DNA of 64,000 nucleotides, from positions 1-64,000 of the forward strand of contig NZ_BJXB01000019.1 of the NCBI RefSeq assembly GCF_007990775.1, given 5' to 3'. Both the position numbers and the translations under genes were made by a program. Source of the DNA: Deinococcus cellulosilyticus NBRC 106333 = KACC 11606 (lineage in GTDB: Bacteria; Deinococcota; Deinococci; Deinococcales; Deinococcaceae). Below, piece after piece: positions 40,577 to 48,810 of this stretch. The notes under the pieces are model-generated. The model was not told where the DNA came from, did not search any database, and was given only the letters and a program-made list of their open reading frames with translations. The first letter of the stretch is position 1. Each line of letters begins with the position of its first letter.

Positions 40577-42687
40577 CAATTGCTCCCATCCCCGGTAGAG
40601 AAAGTGCTGAGTTTTCCGTCACAAACAGGACCGCCGAAGTTGCACTGACCAAACGGCAGGAAGATGAAACTCCAGTCCTGGGCCACAGAAATGGCGGTGA
40701 AGTCCTTGTTGAAGGCTGCAGCAGAAAGGGCAAAGGTGTACGAGTGGTAAGACTGCAGTTTTGGTGCTACGGCTTTCCCGTTTTCATTGAACGGCAGGCT
40801 GTAGATGTTGCCAGCACGCTTCAATCCCGGGGTTTTTCCATCATCGGAATACATGTAGTCCGGGCTCCCTTTGCAAAAGGCCATGCCCCAGTAGCATGTG
40901 GAGTTCTGCGATGGGTAATCCCAGATGGCGGGATAAAAGTAGCGCACATCACCCACCAGTTTGTCCACCGTCCAGGTCAGGGTGGGATTGACAGACACAT
41001 TGGTGCTGTGGTTGTCGGGACCCAGTGAAACCACATTGAAAGCGTCCAGAGGGGTGGTGCTGGTGGTTTTGCCATAAGAATTGGTGGTGCTGTTGTAGGC
41101 TTCCACCTGATAGTAGGTGGTCTTTCCGGCTTCCAGGGTGGGATCAGAATCCCAGATGGTGCGCTGGTTGCCTGCCACCTGTGTGAGGGGCCTGAACACC
41201 TTGTTGTCGTAGCTTTTCCAGATGCGGAAGCCCAGCGGCTCACCACTGAGGTTGTTGTAATTCCAGCGAACCTGCACAAAGAGGTTGGTGTTGGCCGCAG
41301 GAGCAGCCATGGGTCCGACAGGGGTGCTCAGGTTGAGATCCGTGGAAACCGTGTAGGCCAGAGCCGAGGCTGTGGGGCCCTCTCCAAGGGGAGTGGTGCT
41401 GGGTGCAGACACCACATTCACTGGAATCAACTTCTGGATGCGGTTGCCGTTGAAATCATAGGCCACCACATTGAGCACCGTCAGGCCCTGGGCACCATTG
41501 AAAATGGGACCTCCCAGTGCAAAAATTCCGGTGTCCAGTTCAGTGTTTTTCGGATCATTGAAGAAGCGGAGTCCCGGGTCCATGTCGCTGTTGTGGTTGC
41601 CAATGGTCACATAAGCAGAAGTGGCACTCAGGGATTCATCTGCAGCTTTCACCTTGACCTGCAGGGCGAAAGGACGGTCGGTGGGGATGACCGTGCCGGG
41701 GGTCACATCCACCATGCTGTCTCCGACGGGGGTCTGTACAGCAGTCACCACTGGGGGTTTTGCCACCAGGGCATGAATCGCAATTTTCTGGATCACTTTG
41801 AGGGGCACTGCAGTTCCCGATTCTGTGACAATCACCCCTTCAATGCGGGATGCCGCATGGCCCTCCCTGCTGAAGTTCAAATTGTATACACCAGGATTCA
41901 GGTCCAGACTGAACTGGCCATTGCTGTCGGTTTCAATCGCGATGTCTGGCAGACCATCAACGGTGATGTGGCTGTCTGACACTGCAGCCCCAGCGTTGCT
42001 GGACACCACATTGCCTTCCACTTTGACCGTGCCTGTGCCATTGGCGTCGTAATTGATTTTGAAGGTGCTTTCTTTCTTGTTGCCTGCCTCATCGGTGGCG
42101 AGAATGAGCACGGTGTTGCTGCCCACCTGCAAGCCTGTCACTTCGGTGCTGAAGGTTCCATTTGCTGCCACGTTCAATGGCTGTGCAGGTCCAGCATTCA
42201 GACTGATGGTGGCAGCTTTGAATTTCACGTCATCGGTGATGGTGCCTTCAAGCAGCAATTTGGTCTTCGTGGTGGTCTGGTTGTTTGGAGTGCTGAATGT
42301 GATGGTGGGTGGGGTTTTGTCATTCAAGGACGGATTGTAATTGACCTTGAACTCGAATGTTTTTTCATTGTTCGACCCATCCACCACTTTGAGCAATACG
42401 GTATTGACTCCGGATTTCAGGCCAGTGACCTTGACCGTGAAAGCCCCTCCTGTGCCAAGGGTGATGACCTGCACTGCTCCACCATTCAGACTGTAGCTTG
42501 CAGATTTGATGCTGCCGTTGTCTTTGATGGTGCCCTGCAAGGTGACAGAATCTGTGCCCAGGGTCTGGTTGTTTTCAGTGACGACTTTAATCTCCGGTGG
42601 GGTTGTGTCTTTTGGGACCGAAACTGTTCCGCATGAAGCAAGGAGCAGTACAGCTGTTAAAGACAGACCAAACAGCTTTCCATTCAT
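40576..42687 (-). CDS. Ig-repeat surface lipoprotein
   Basis: 703 aa. Lipobox LASC (Cys19). Two tandem repeats of about 95 residues, each starting with TPPxI and carrying (TLQ/LLEG)TI-x-D...GLxxGxNTVL, are of bacterial Ig-like (Big_9/Bac_Ig) type. They are followed by a carboxypeptidase-regulatory-like domain (GTVKVEGNVVSSNAG... SREGHAAS), and later a fibronectin-like segment (RWNYNNLSGEPLGFRIWKSYD). GAGGTGATAA precedes the ATG. It is the first gene of an operon with the S8 protease; it may bind a substrate or matrix. Confidence 0.8.
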   Translation of the reverse strand: MNGKLFGLSLTAVLLLASCGTVSVPKDTTPPEIKVVTENNQTLGTDSVTLQGTIKDNGSIKSASYSLNGGAVQVITLGTGGAFTVKVTGLKSGVNTVLLKVVDGSNNEKTFEFKVNYNPSLNDKTPPTITFSTPNNQTTTKTKLLLEGTITDDVKFKAATISLNAGPAQPLNVAANGTFSTEVTGLQVGSNTVLILATDEAGNKKESTFKINYDANGTGTVKVEGNVVSSNAGAAVSDSHITVDGLPDIAIETDSNGQFSLDLNPGVYNLNFSREGHAASRIEGVIVTESGTAVPLKVIQKIAIHALVAKPPVVTAVQTPVGDSMVDVTPGTVIPTDRPFALQVKVKAADESLSATSAYVTIGNHNSDMDPGLRFFNDPKNTELDTGIFALGGPIFNGAQGLTVLNVVAYDFNGNRIQKLIPVNVVSAPSTTPLGEGPTASALAYTVSTDLNLSTPVGPMAAPAANTNLFVQVRWNYNNLSGEPLGFRIWKSYDNKVFRPLTQVAGNQRTIWDSDPTLEAGKTTYYQVEAYNSTTNSYGKTTSTTPLDAFNVVSLGPDNHSTNVSVNPTLTWTVDKLVGDVRYFYPAIWDYPSQNSTCYWGMAFCKGSPDYMYSDDGKTPGLKRAGNIYSLPFNENGKAVAPKLQSYHSYTFALSAAAFNKDFTAISVAQDWSFIFLPFGQCNFGGPVCDGKLSTFSTGDGSN

Positions 42688-43200
42688 TTATCACCTCACA
42701 AGTCGCTTTCCGCATGAGGTTCGGGTATTCATTCAATTCCCCTGCCACAATGAGGATTATGGTGCTCATTCAACCCCATAAATCAGCTTCTTGTGATGCC
42801 AATCATATCTTTTCAGGAAATGCACTGTCAATAAGCAGGATGTCAACTTGATGGGTGAGGTTGTCAAAAGACAATTGACTGATTGTGACAACGAAAAGTT
42901 CAATGTACAACAGATGTTTTGACATGATGTTTGTGGTCATTCATGCCTCAATTTCACCTGATAAGAAAGTGCAGGTGAAAGATATAGATAAGTATGCATC
43001 AGACAATTGATGCTTCACCAAACCCTATTCGGCCTGTTTCATCCTCTTTCCCATTGTGATTGCCATTGAACAATAAAGTCCAGATTCCATTACACGACTG
43101 CCAGGAAAACTGCACAATCCCACAGCCGACTGATGTCTCACAACCACTTTAACAGCAAACGATGAACACGTCTGTGCTCAATGCTGAACCAGCAGCCCAG

Positions 43201-43270
43201 CCACCTCCTGCATGGTCCCACCTCCTGCATGGTCCCACCTCCTGCATGGTCCCACCTCCTGTGCAGGAGG
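43201..43270 (+). repeat. 17-bp tandem repeat, 3.6 copies, ending in a hairpin
   Basis: CCACCTCCTGCATGGTC starts at 43201, 43218 and 43235; a fourth partial copy at 43252 turns into ACCTCCT-GTGC-AGGAGGT, a perfect 7-bp hairpin. Copies are identical, pointing to recent slippage or expansion. Confidence 0.85.
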
Positions 43271-43492
43271 TCACACAACTTCCTGTTTTCTCGCAGAAAT
43301 ATGGATTCAGCAGAAAGGGGCACGCCCGGCAGGGAGGCAGACGAAGGGTTTTCAAAAGATCGAGCAATTTGCTTTCACCTTTTGCACCAGGTGCCTGAGG
43401 GTACCCATCCTGACTCTATCCTTCAGGGCAACCCAGTCGGCACAGGACTGCAGTCCTTCGTCAATTGACCATTTTTCCATCGCTTTCTCTGC

Positions 43493-43498
43493 TAACCT
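43493..43498 (+). promoter_or_regulatory. -10 box of map
   Basis: TAACCT ends 7 nt before ATG 43506, no Shine-Dalgarno. TTGACC at 43465 is 22 bp upstream of it, too far for a normal -35. Confidence 0.4.
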
Positions 43499-43505
43499 AT
43501 AGCGT

Positions 43506-44273
43506 ATGTCGCGCATCACGCTGAAAAACGCACAGGACATCGAAGCACTGCGAAAGGCCGGAGGACTGGTTGCGGAAACCTTCCGTTACCTGGAACCTTT
43601 TGTGAAGCCCGGAGCCAGCCTGCTCGAACTGGACAAACTTGCGGAAGATTACATCCGCTCCAAAGGGGCCATTCCAGCCTACATCGGGTACAGGGGTTTT
43701 CCCAACACCATCTGTGTCGCTGTCAATGAAGGCATCTGCCACGGCATTCCCAGCCCATACCGCCTCAGAGAAGGTGACATTGTGGGCGTAGACATTGGGG
43801 TGCAGCTGAATGGCTACTACGGAGACGCCTGCTACACCTACACAGTGGGCCATGTTTCCCCTCTGGCTCGCAAACTGGTGGAAACCACCCGCGAGTGTCT
43901 GGAAGCCGCAATCAAGACCGTCAAACCTGGTTCTTACATCAAAGACATTGGTTTTGCCATTCAGGAACTCGCAGAATCCAGAGGGTTCAGTGTGGTCCGG
44001 GAATACATCGGGCACGGCATTGGCAAGAAATTGCACGAACAGCCGGACATTCCCCACTGGGTGCCAAAATCCCGCTCCCTGAACAGCACCTACAACACCC
44101 GTCTGAAAGAGGGAATGGTCTTCACCATTGAACCGATGATCAACGCTGGACATTATGCCACCAAGTTGCTGGCCGACCAGTGGACCGTGGTGACCGCCGA
44201 TGGCTCTCTGTCTGCGCAGTTCGAGCACACCATTGCGGTGACCTCAAAGGGTGCAGACATTCTGACGTTATAG
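43506..44273 (+). CDS. map: Methionine aminopeptidase type I
   Basis: 255 aa. Removes the initiator methionine from nascent proteins. The metal-binding residues are in DIGVQLNGYYGDACYT (two Asp), the His of YIGHGIGKKLHEQPDIPHW and the Glu of FTIEPMIN, with the last Glu in SAQFEHTIAVT. The N-terminus SRITLKNAQDIEALRKAGGLVAET is typical. It stands alone. The stop codon overlaps the left end of the heptamer-repeat element. Confidence 0.95.
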   Translation: MSRITLKNAQDIEALRKAGGLVAETFRYLEPFVKPGASLLELDKLAEDYIRSKGAIPAYIGYRGFPNTICVAVNEGICHGIPSPYRLREGDIVGVDIGVQLNGYYGDACYTYTVGHVSPLARKLVETTRECLEAAIKTVKPGSYIKDIGFAIQELAESRGFSVVREYIGHGIGKKLHEQPDIPHWVPKSRSLNSTYNTRLKEGMVFTIEPMINAGHYATKLLADQWTVVTADGSLSAQFEHTIAVTSKGADILTL

Positions 44274-44402
44274 CCGAGAGCCAAGGGCCGAGGGCAAAAA
44301 GCCTCAGCTTTTAGCAGTCAGCGCTCAGCACTTGACACAATGCCTTTGCCAAAGCACCTTACGCTCTCGGCTCTCGGCTCTCGGCTCTCGGCTCTCGGCT
44401 CA
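44272..44402. repeat. Heptamer-repeat hairpin element, copy 2
   Basis: Left arm 44272-44295 (AGCCGAGAGCC and GGGCCGAGGGC) and right arm 44363-44402 (five CTCGGCT units, 7-bp period) are complementary over much of their length around a 67-nt loop. The left arm starts within the map stop codon. The loop contains GGCAAAAAGCC, a small hairpin. Same design as 26980-27106. Confidence 0.75.
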
Positions 44403-44457
44403 CTCACTGTTAAGCTCGCTGTCTAGGTTGAACACAGACTTGTGAATCCAGAACCGT

Positions 44458-44463
44458 TAGCAT
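44458..44463 (+). promoter_or_regulatory. -10 box of the DAHP synthase leader
   Basis: TAGCAT ends 8 nt before the leader-peptide ATG. If used, the leader peptide mRNA would itself be leaderless. AGGA at 44465-44468 could instead act as a very close ribosome site. Confidence 0.35.
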
Positions 44464-44471
44464 CAGGATAG

Positions 44472-44525
44472 ATGAGCACGCAAAGACCAGCCCCTAGCTT
44501 CAGCTTTTATTATTTCGCTCGGTAA
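44472..44525 (+). CDS. Phe/Tyr leader peptide of the DAHP synthase gene
   Basis: A 17-codon frame encodes MSTQRPAPSFSFYYFAR and ends with TAA. Five of six codons from 44499 to 44516 are Phe or Tyr (F-S-F-Y-Y-F). The frame is followed by RNA segments that form a complete attenuator and then by DAHP synthase, the entry enzyme to Phe and Tyr. Codon choice at the stall site and position relative to the stems are those of classical leader peptides such as pheL. Too short for ordinary gene finders. Confidence 0.75.
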   Translation: MSTQRPAPSFSFYYFAR

Positions 44526-44589
44526 CTTCCCGGGTGCGCTAGGCTTGCTGGATTCACTGCGCTCGGGAGACACCGGGCGCAGTTTTTTT
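44487..44589 (+). promoter_or_regulatory. Transcription attenuator (1:2, 2:3 and 3:4 stems)
   Basis: 1:2 pairs CCAGC (44487-44491) and CCTAGC (44493-44498) with GCTAGG (44538-44543) and GCTGG (44547-44551), 11 bp. 2:3 pairs CCCG (44529-44532) and GCGC (44536-44539) with GCGC (44559-44562) and CGGG (44564-44567). 3:4 pairs CTGCGCTCGG (44557-44566) with CCGGGCGCAG (44573-44582, one wobble) and is followed by T7. A ribosome stalled at the Phe/Tyr codons covers segment 1, freeing 2 to pair with 3 and blocking the terminator. Confidence 0.75.
44557..44589 (+). terminator. Attenuator terminator before DAHP synthase
   Basis: 10-bp GC-rich stem, 6-nt loop GAGACA, seven T. It sits 40 bp upstream of the DAHP synthase ATG and on its transcript, which marks it as regulatory. 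Confidence 0.85.
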
Positions 44590-44629
44590 GTGCTTTTCGA
44601 TTGCCAGGACCAACGCTGAGGAGACTGAG

Positions 44630-45691
44630 ATGCATAAACTGGAAAACCTGCACGTCACAGAGGTGCGACCCCTGATCACTCCCAAAGAACTCAAGGCCGA
44701 GTTGCCCCGCACCGAGAAGGCTGACCGTACAGTATTTGAGTCCCGTCAGATCATTGAAGACATTTTGACCAAGAAAGACGACCGTCTGCTGGTCATCACC
44801 GGTCCCTGCTCCATTCATGATGTGGATCAGGCCGTGGAGTACGCCACCCGTCTGAAAGCCCTCAAGGACAAATTGGAAGACAAGCTTTTCATCGTGATGC
44901 GCGTTTATGTGGACAAGCCCCGCACCACGGTGGGCTGGCGTGGTTTCATCCATGATCCTGAAATGAAGTACCAGAGCGACTTCAACCTGGGTTTGCGCAA
45001 GACCCGTGAAGTGATGCTGAAGATCAATGAACTCGGGGTGCCTGTGGCCACCGAGCTCCTCGATCCTTTTGTCCCCCAGTACATTGCGGACCTGCTGGTG
45101 TGGGGGGCCATTGGTGCCCGCACCACCGAGTCCCAGACGCACCGCACCATGGCGAGTGGCGTATCCATTCCGGTGGGCTTCAAGAACTCCACCGATGGCA
45201 ATGTGAAAGTGGCCGTTGATGCGATCATTGCAGCGCAGAACAGACACACTTTCCTGGGCATCGACGAGAATGGCCAGGCGGCCATGATCGGTACCGAAGG
45301 CAACCCTTACGGCCATGTGATTCTGCGCGGTGGCCGCAATGGCCCCAACTACTCTGCCCAACATGTGCAGGAAGCCGCCCGTGAATTGCGTGAGGCAGGT
45401 CTGAACCCGGCCATCGTGGTGGACTGCTCCCACGCCAACTCCAACAAGGATTTCCGCAAGCAGAGCATCGCCTGGAATGAAGTGGTGACGCAACGCCTGG
45501 CAGGAGACCACGATCTGGTGGGTGTGATGCTGGAAAGCCACCTGAACGAGGGGGCCCAGAAGATCCCCGAGGACCTCAGTCAGCTCAGGTATGGCGTGAG
45601 TGTCACCGATGCCTGTGTGAGCTGGGAGGTCACCGAGCAGCTTTTGCAGCAGGCCCATGATGCCCTCTCCCAGAGTGTGGTTTCCAGGTAA
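44630..45691 (+). CDS. aroG: 3-deoxy-7-phosphoheptulonate (DAHP) synthase, type I
   Basis: First step of the shikimate pathway: phosphoenolpyruvate plus erythrose 4-phosphate to DAHP. 353 aa, the AroG/F/H type. LLVITGPCSIHD, VMRVYVDKPRTTVGWRGF, IGARTTESQTHR, GFKNSTDG, ILRGG and VVDCSHANSNKD (metal and substrate residues) are conserved. GAGGAGA precedes ATG 44630; the upstream extension runs through the terminator and is not real. Which of the three E. coli paralogs it matches cannot be told. Regulated by the Phe/Tyr attenuator in its leader. Confidence 0.95.
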   Translation: MHKLENLHVTEVRPLITPKELKAELPRTEKADRTVFESRQIIEDILTKKDDRLLVITGPCSIHDVDQAVEYATRLKALKDKLEDKLFIVMRVYVDKPRTTVGWRGFIHDPEMKYQSDFNLGLRKTREVMLKINELGVPVATELLDPFVPQYIADLLVWGAIGARTTESQTHRTMASGVSIPVGFKNSTDGNVKVAVDAIIAAQNRHTFLGIDENGQAAMIGTEGNPYGHVILRGGRNGPNYSAQHVQEAARELREAGLNPAIVVDCSHANSNKDFRKQSIAWNEVVTQRLAGDHDLVGVMLESHLNEGAQKIPEDLSQLRYGVSVTDACVSWEVTEQLLQQAHDALSQSVVSR

Positions 45692-45709
45692 GCCCGGAAC
45701 ACTTCATTT

Positions 45710-45733
45710 GCCGCCCGGACAGGGCGGCTTTTT
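45710..45733 (+). terminator. Terminator of DAHP synthase
   Basis: GCCGCCC-GGACA-GGGCGGC followed by five T, 18 bp after the stop. Confidence 0.9.
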
Positions 45734-45837
45734 GCTGGCCTATTTGATCGTAAGCGTTTCAAAATGGGTTCAAAAAGTGTATTTTCTGGATGAATTCAAA
45801 CATTTAAACATCATGGTGAACATTAAAAACGTTTATC

Positions 45838-45863
45838 AACTCTGACTTTTATGGGTCAGAGTT
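45838..45863 (+). promoter_or_regulatory. Inverted repeat upstream of the GGDEF/EAL gene
   Basis: AACTCTGAC (45838-45846) and GTCAGAGTT (45855-45863) are a perfect 9-bp inverted repeat with an 8-nt centre, without a following T run. It may be an operator or a leader RNA hairpin. Confidence 0.4.
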
Positions 45864-45943
45864 CTGTGGGAGCGATTCCAGTACACTGCACTTCAAGCAC
45901 AGGGTCCTGGACTTCAGGCAGGGTGCAAGGTCAGGAGCCAGAT

Positions 45944-48763
45944 GTGAACATCGATCCCGCACAACCCATGTTTCGGAAGGACAGCCAGACCCGACAGAAG
46001 GAGAATTCCCGGTTGAAACTCAAATTCCGACCCCCCAGAGTGGCAGCCCTGCTTGGTCTGCTTTTCGCATTTCTGGTGCCCCTTGCTGTGATGCTGTTCT
46101 TTTTCCTTTCCGAGATCAATGACCGGATCGCGTTTTCGAAGAAGGAACTTCGCGGACTGGAATACACTCAGGGGGCAGCAAGGGTTCTGGAAATTCTTTC
46201 CCGCCAGAGGCTCTTGACCTCCTACAATCTGGCTGAAGGAACAGCACTGGTCGACCCTGAACTGGACCGTGAGCTGGAGCAGGCTGTGTCTACCCTCGAA
46301 GCCCTCACCAGGCAATATGGCAAGTCCCTGGACCTTTTGCAGGACTGGGAAAGCTGGCTGAATGGCTGGCGCAATGTTCACCAGCAAACCTCAGACTCCC
46401 AGCTGCTCAATGCCGCATCTCAGGCCTTCCTGATTCAGGAGGTGCAACACCTGATGGCAAAAGCAGGGGACACCTCAAACCTGATTCTGGACCCTGAACT
46501 CGACACCTACTACCTGATGAATGGTCTGATCAACATCCTGCCACAGCTGGCCTCCCAGCGGGGAGACATCTTGCATTCTGCCATGCAGATTGCGGCCAGC
46601 CAGAGAACCCTCATGACAGAGGGAAACCACCTGAGTGTGAAACTGGGCCTGCTTGCAGAGACCCAGGACCGCCTGTGGCACAGCCTTGAACACGCCATGA
46701 CAGACAGTCCAGACCTCTCTGGGACCCTGAAGCCTGTGATGCAGCAAAACCTCAACTTTCAGCACCTCTTTGAAGACACTGTGCAGAGCAAGTTGCTGGA
46801 CACCTCTGACATTTCTGTTTCCTCCAGGTTGTTCTTTGAACTTGGCGACCAGGCGCTCAGCCTGCAGTCTCAGCTGGACCGCCAGATGGCCCATGAGCTG
46901 GCCGGGTTGCTGAACATCCGCATTGGAACTCTGGAAACCCGAAGAAATGTGGTGCTGCTGCTGGCCCTCATCATGGTTGGGGTCAGTTTCGTTGTGGTGC
47001 AGGGTTTTCTCAGAACCATGCGCCGCCAGCAAGGCCTGGAGGCCAATGCCCAGCTCATCTCCACCGTCTTCTCAACATCTGGAGAAGCCTTTTTCATTGC
47101 GGACCTCAAGCAACGGATCACAGGGATCAACCCTGCATTCGAGCAGATCACGGGATATGGTCTGGAGGATGTCCTGCACCATCCTGCCCTCATGCTGGCC
47201 GAGCGTGCCTATGACAATGAGGTGTACCGGGGACTCCTTGAAGAACTCACCACCAGTGGGCAGTACAAAGGAGAGGTGTTCTTCAGGCGTCGCAACAACC
47301 AGGTGTATCCTGTCCAGCTCAGCATCACTGTGCTGAAAGATGCTCGGGGAGTTCTGTCCGGATATGTGGGCAGTTTTGCAGACATCAGTGAGAAGAAGGA
47401 GTTTGAACACAGCCTGCTTCACCTGGTGCACCATGATGTGCTGACTGGCCTTCCCAACCGTGCCCTCTTTGAAGATCGCGTGCAGCACGCCCTTGTTCAG
47501 CAATCCCATGGCAATGGTCTGGTGGCGGTGCTTTTCCTCAACCTGGACCATTTCAAACAGATCAATGAGGGATTCGGACATGCCACCGGGGACCTGATCC
47601 TCTGCGAAGTGGCGTCCCGTCTGAAGCAGGCGGTCTGCGAGCACGCGACTGTGGCCAGACAGGGTGGGGATGAATTCATGGTGCTGCTGCCAGATGCCGC
47701 CTCCTGGGAAGCCGTGGCAGATGTGGCACAGCTGTTGCTGGACGCCCTCTCGGTGCCTTTCCGGGTGGAAAACGATGAATTTGCCCTGCTGGGAAGCATC
47801 GGGATCACCATGGCCCCCAGGGATGGTCAGGACGTGGGAACCCTGCTGAAAAATGCGGACACTGCTGTCTCAAGAGCAAAACGCCAGGGTCGCAACACCT
47901 TCCAGTTCTACACCGCCGAGATGAACGCTGTCACCCTCGAGAAACTCAGGCTGGAAAACGAACTCAGGCATGCCCTGTCCCGCAAGGAACTGGTCCTGCA
48001 CTACCAACCCCAGGTGAACCTGCAGACCGGACAGGTGATCGGTGTGGAAGCCCTGATCCGCTGGAAGCATCCCACAATGGGCATGGTGTCACCTGCCAAA
48101 TTCATCCCTCTGGCTGAAGAGTCGGGCCTGATTGTGCCCATCGGGGAATGGGTTCTCAGGGAAGCCTGCCAGCAGAGCATCAGGTGGCAGGAGATGGGAC
48201 TTCCCGCGCTCAAGATGTCGGTGAACCTGTCTGCCCTGCAATTCAAGAAACAGGATGTTGCCGAACTGGTCAGGCTGGTCCTGGAAGAAACAGGTCTCGC
48301 TCCTCACCTGCTGGATCTGGAATTCACAGAAAGTCTGGTGATGGAGGACACCGAACACATTCTCGCCGTTCTCGCCTCCCTCAAGCAAATTGGGGTCAGG
48401 CTCTCTGTGGATGACTTCGGAACAGGGTATTCCAGCCTGAGCTACCTGAAACGCTTCCCGGTGGACACCATCAAAATAGACCGTGCGTTCGTGCAATCCG
48501 TGCACCACACCCAGGAAGATGCCATGCTCACCCGTGCGATCATTGCGCTGGCCCACAGCATGAACCTGAAAACGGTGGCCGAAGGGGTCGAAACCGAAGC
48601 GCAACTGGATTTCCTGATGGAGCACCAGTGCAATGAAGTGCAGGGGTTTTACTTCAGCAGACCTCTGGTGGTGCAGGATCTGGAACAGTTGCTCTTGCAG
48701 CGGGCCCACTTCGAGATCAAAACCAGTGCAATCAAAACCAGTGAGATCAGAGACTGGGCCTGA
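45944..48763 (+). CDS. Membrane PAS-GGDEF-EAL cyclic-di-GMP protein
   Basis: 939 aa. Two membrane segments (about 35-55 and 334-355) frame a large extracytoplasmic helical sensor; then a PAS domain (about 365-480), GGDEF (about 490-650) and EAL (about 660-905). The GGDEF motif (574-578) is intact, but the first metal Asp of the upstream DxD is Asn533 (FLNLDHFK), which may weaken or abolish synthesis. EAL residues look complete: EAL at 702-704, NLSALQF, EFTES, DDFGTG, KIDRAFV, AEGVET, Q in EVQGFYFSRPL. A phosphodiesterase with a GTP-sensing GGDEF is plausible. GTG 45944 has AGGAG 6 nt upstream; ATG 45851 has none. Confidence 0.88.
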   Translation: MNIDPAQPMFRKDSQTRQKENSRLKLKFRPPRVAALLGLLFAFLVPLAVMLFFFLSEINDRIAFSKKELRGLEYTQGAARVLEILSRQRLLTSYNLAEGTALVDPELDRELEQAVSTLEALTRQYGKSLDLLQDWESWLNGWRNVHQQTSDSQLLNAASQAFLIQEVQHLMAKAGDTSNLILDPELDTYYLMNGLINILPQLASQRGDILHSAMQIAASQRTLMTEGNHLSVKLGLLAETQDRLWHSLEHAMTDSPDLSGTLKPVMQQNLNFQHLFEDTVQSKLLDTSDISVSSRLFFELGDQALSLQSQLDRQMAHELAGLLNIRIGTLETRRNVVLLLALIMVGVSFVVVQGFLRTMRRQQGLEANAQLISTVFSTSGEAFFIADLKQRITGINPAFEQITGYGLEDVLHHPALMLAERAYDNEVYRGLLEELTTSGQYKGEVFFRRRNNQVYPVQLSITVLKDARGVLSGYVGSFADISEKKEFEHSLLHLVHHDVLTGLPNRALFEDRVQHALVQQSHGNGLVAVLFLNLDHFKQINEGFGHATGDLILCEVASRLKQAVCEHATVARQGGDEFMVLLPDAASWEAVADVAQLLLDALSVPFRVENDEFALLGSIGITMAPRDGQDVGTLLKNADTAVSRAKRQGRNTFQFYTAEMNAVTLEKLRLENELRHALSRKELVLHYQPQVNLQTGQVIGVEALIRWKHPTMGMVSPAKFIPLAEESGLIVPIGEWVLREACQQSIRWQEMGLPALKMSVNLSALQFKKQDVAELVRLVLEETGLAPHLLDLEFTESLVMEDTEHILAVLASLKQIGVRLSVDDFGTGYSSLSYLKRFPVDTIKIDRAFVQSVHHTQEDAMLTRAIIALAHSMNLKTVAEGVETEAQLDFLMEHQCNEVQGFYFSRPLVVQDLEQLLLQRAHFEIKTSAIKTSEIRDWA

Positions 48764-48769
48764 AAACAG

Positions 48770-48798
48770 AAAAGTGCTGCTTTTTCGGCAGCACTTTT
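48770..48798. terminator. Bidirectional terminator
   Basis: AAAAGTGCTGC/GCAGCACTTTT (48770-48780, 48788-48798) serves the c-di-GMP gene and, read on the minus strand with a TTTTCTGTTTTC tail, psuG. Confidence 0.85.
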
Positions 48799-48810
48799 CG
48801 GTCTGTTCAC

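Larger units (their letters stand above)
42688..43505. other. 818-bp intergenic region, partly AT-rich
   Basis: The first 450 bp are noticeably richer in A/T than the surroundings and must hold the promoter of the Ig/subtilisin operon. A 17-bp tandem repeat is at 43201-43262. A short minus-strand frame at 43352-43540 is not supported as a gene. Confidence 0.6.

Noticed and set aside
43201..43270. CRISPR array
   Set aside because: The 17-bp copies are directly adjacent with no spacers.
43352..43540. Short minus-strand frame with protein-like composition
   Set aside because: Overlaps the map start, has no ribosome site or promoter and no family. It could be the remnant of a mobile gene, but nothing supports that.
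44403..44629. T-box or TyrR-type control of DAHP synthase
   Set aside because: No T-box loop (AGGGUGGNACCGCG-like) is present; the leader frame and exclusive stems explain the region better.
44588..44629. Upstream start extension of DAHP synthase
   Set aside because: The extra 14 codons run out of the terminator T tract; GAGGAGA before 44630 decides the start.
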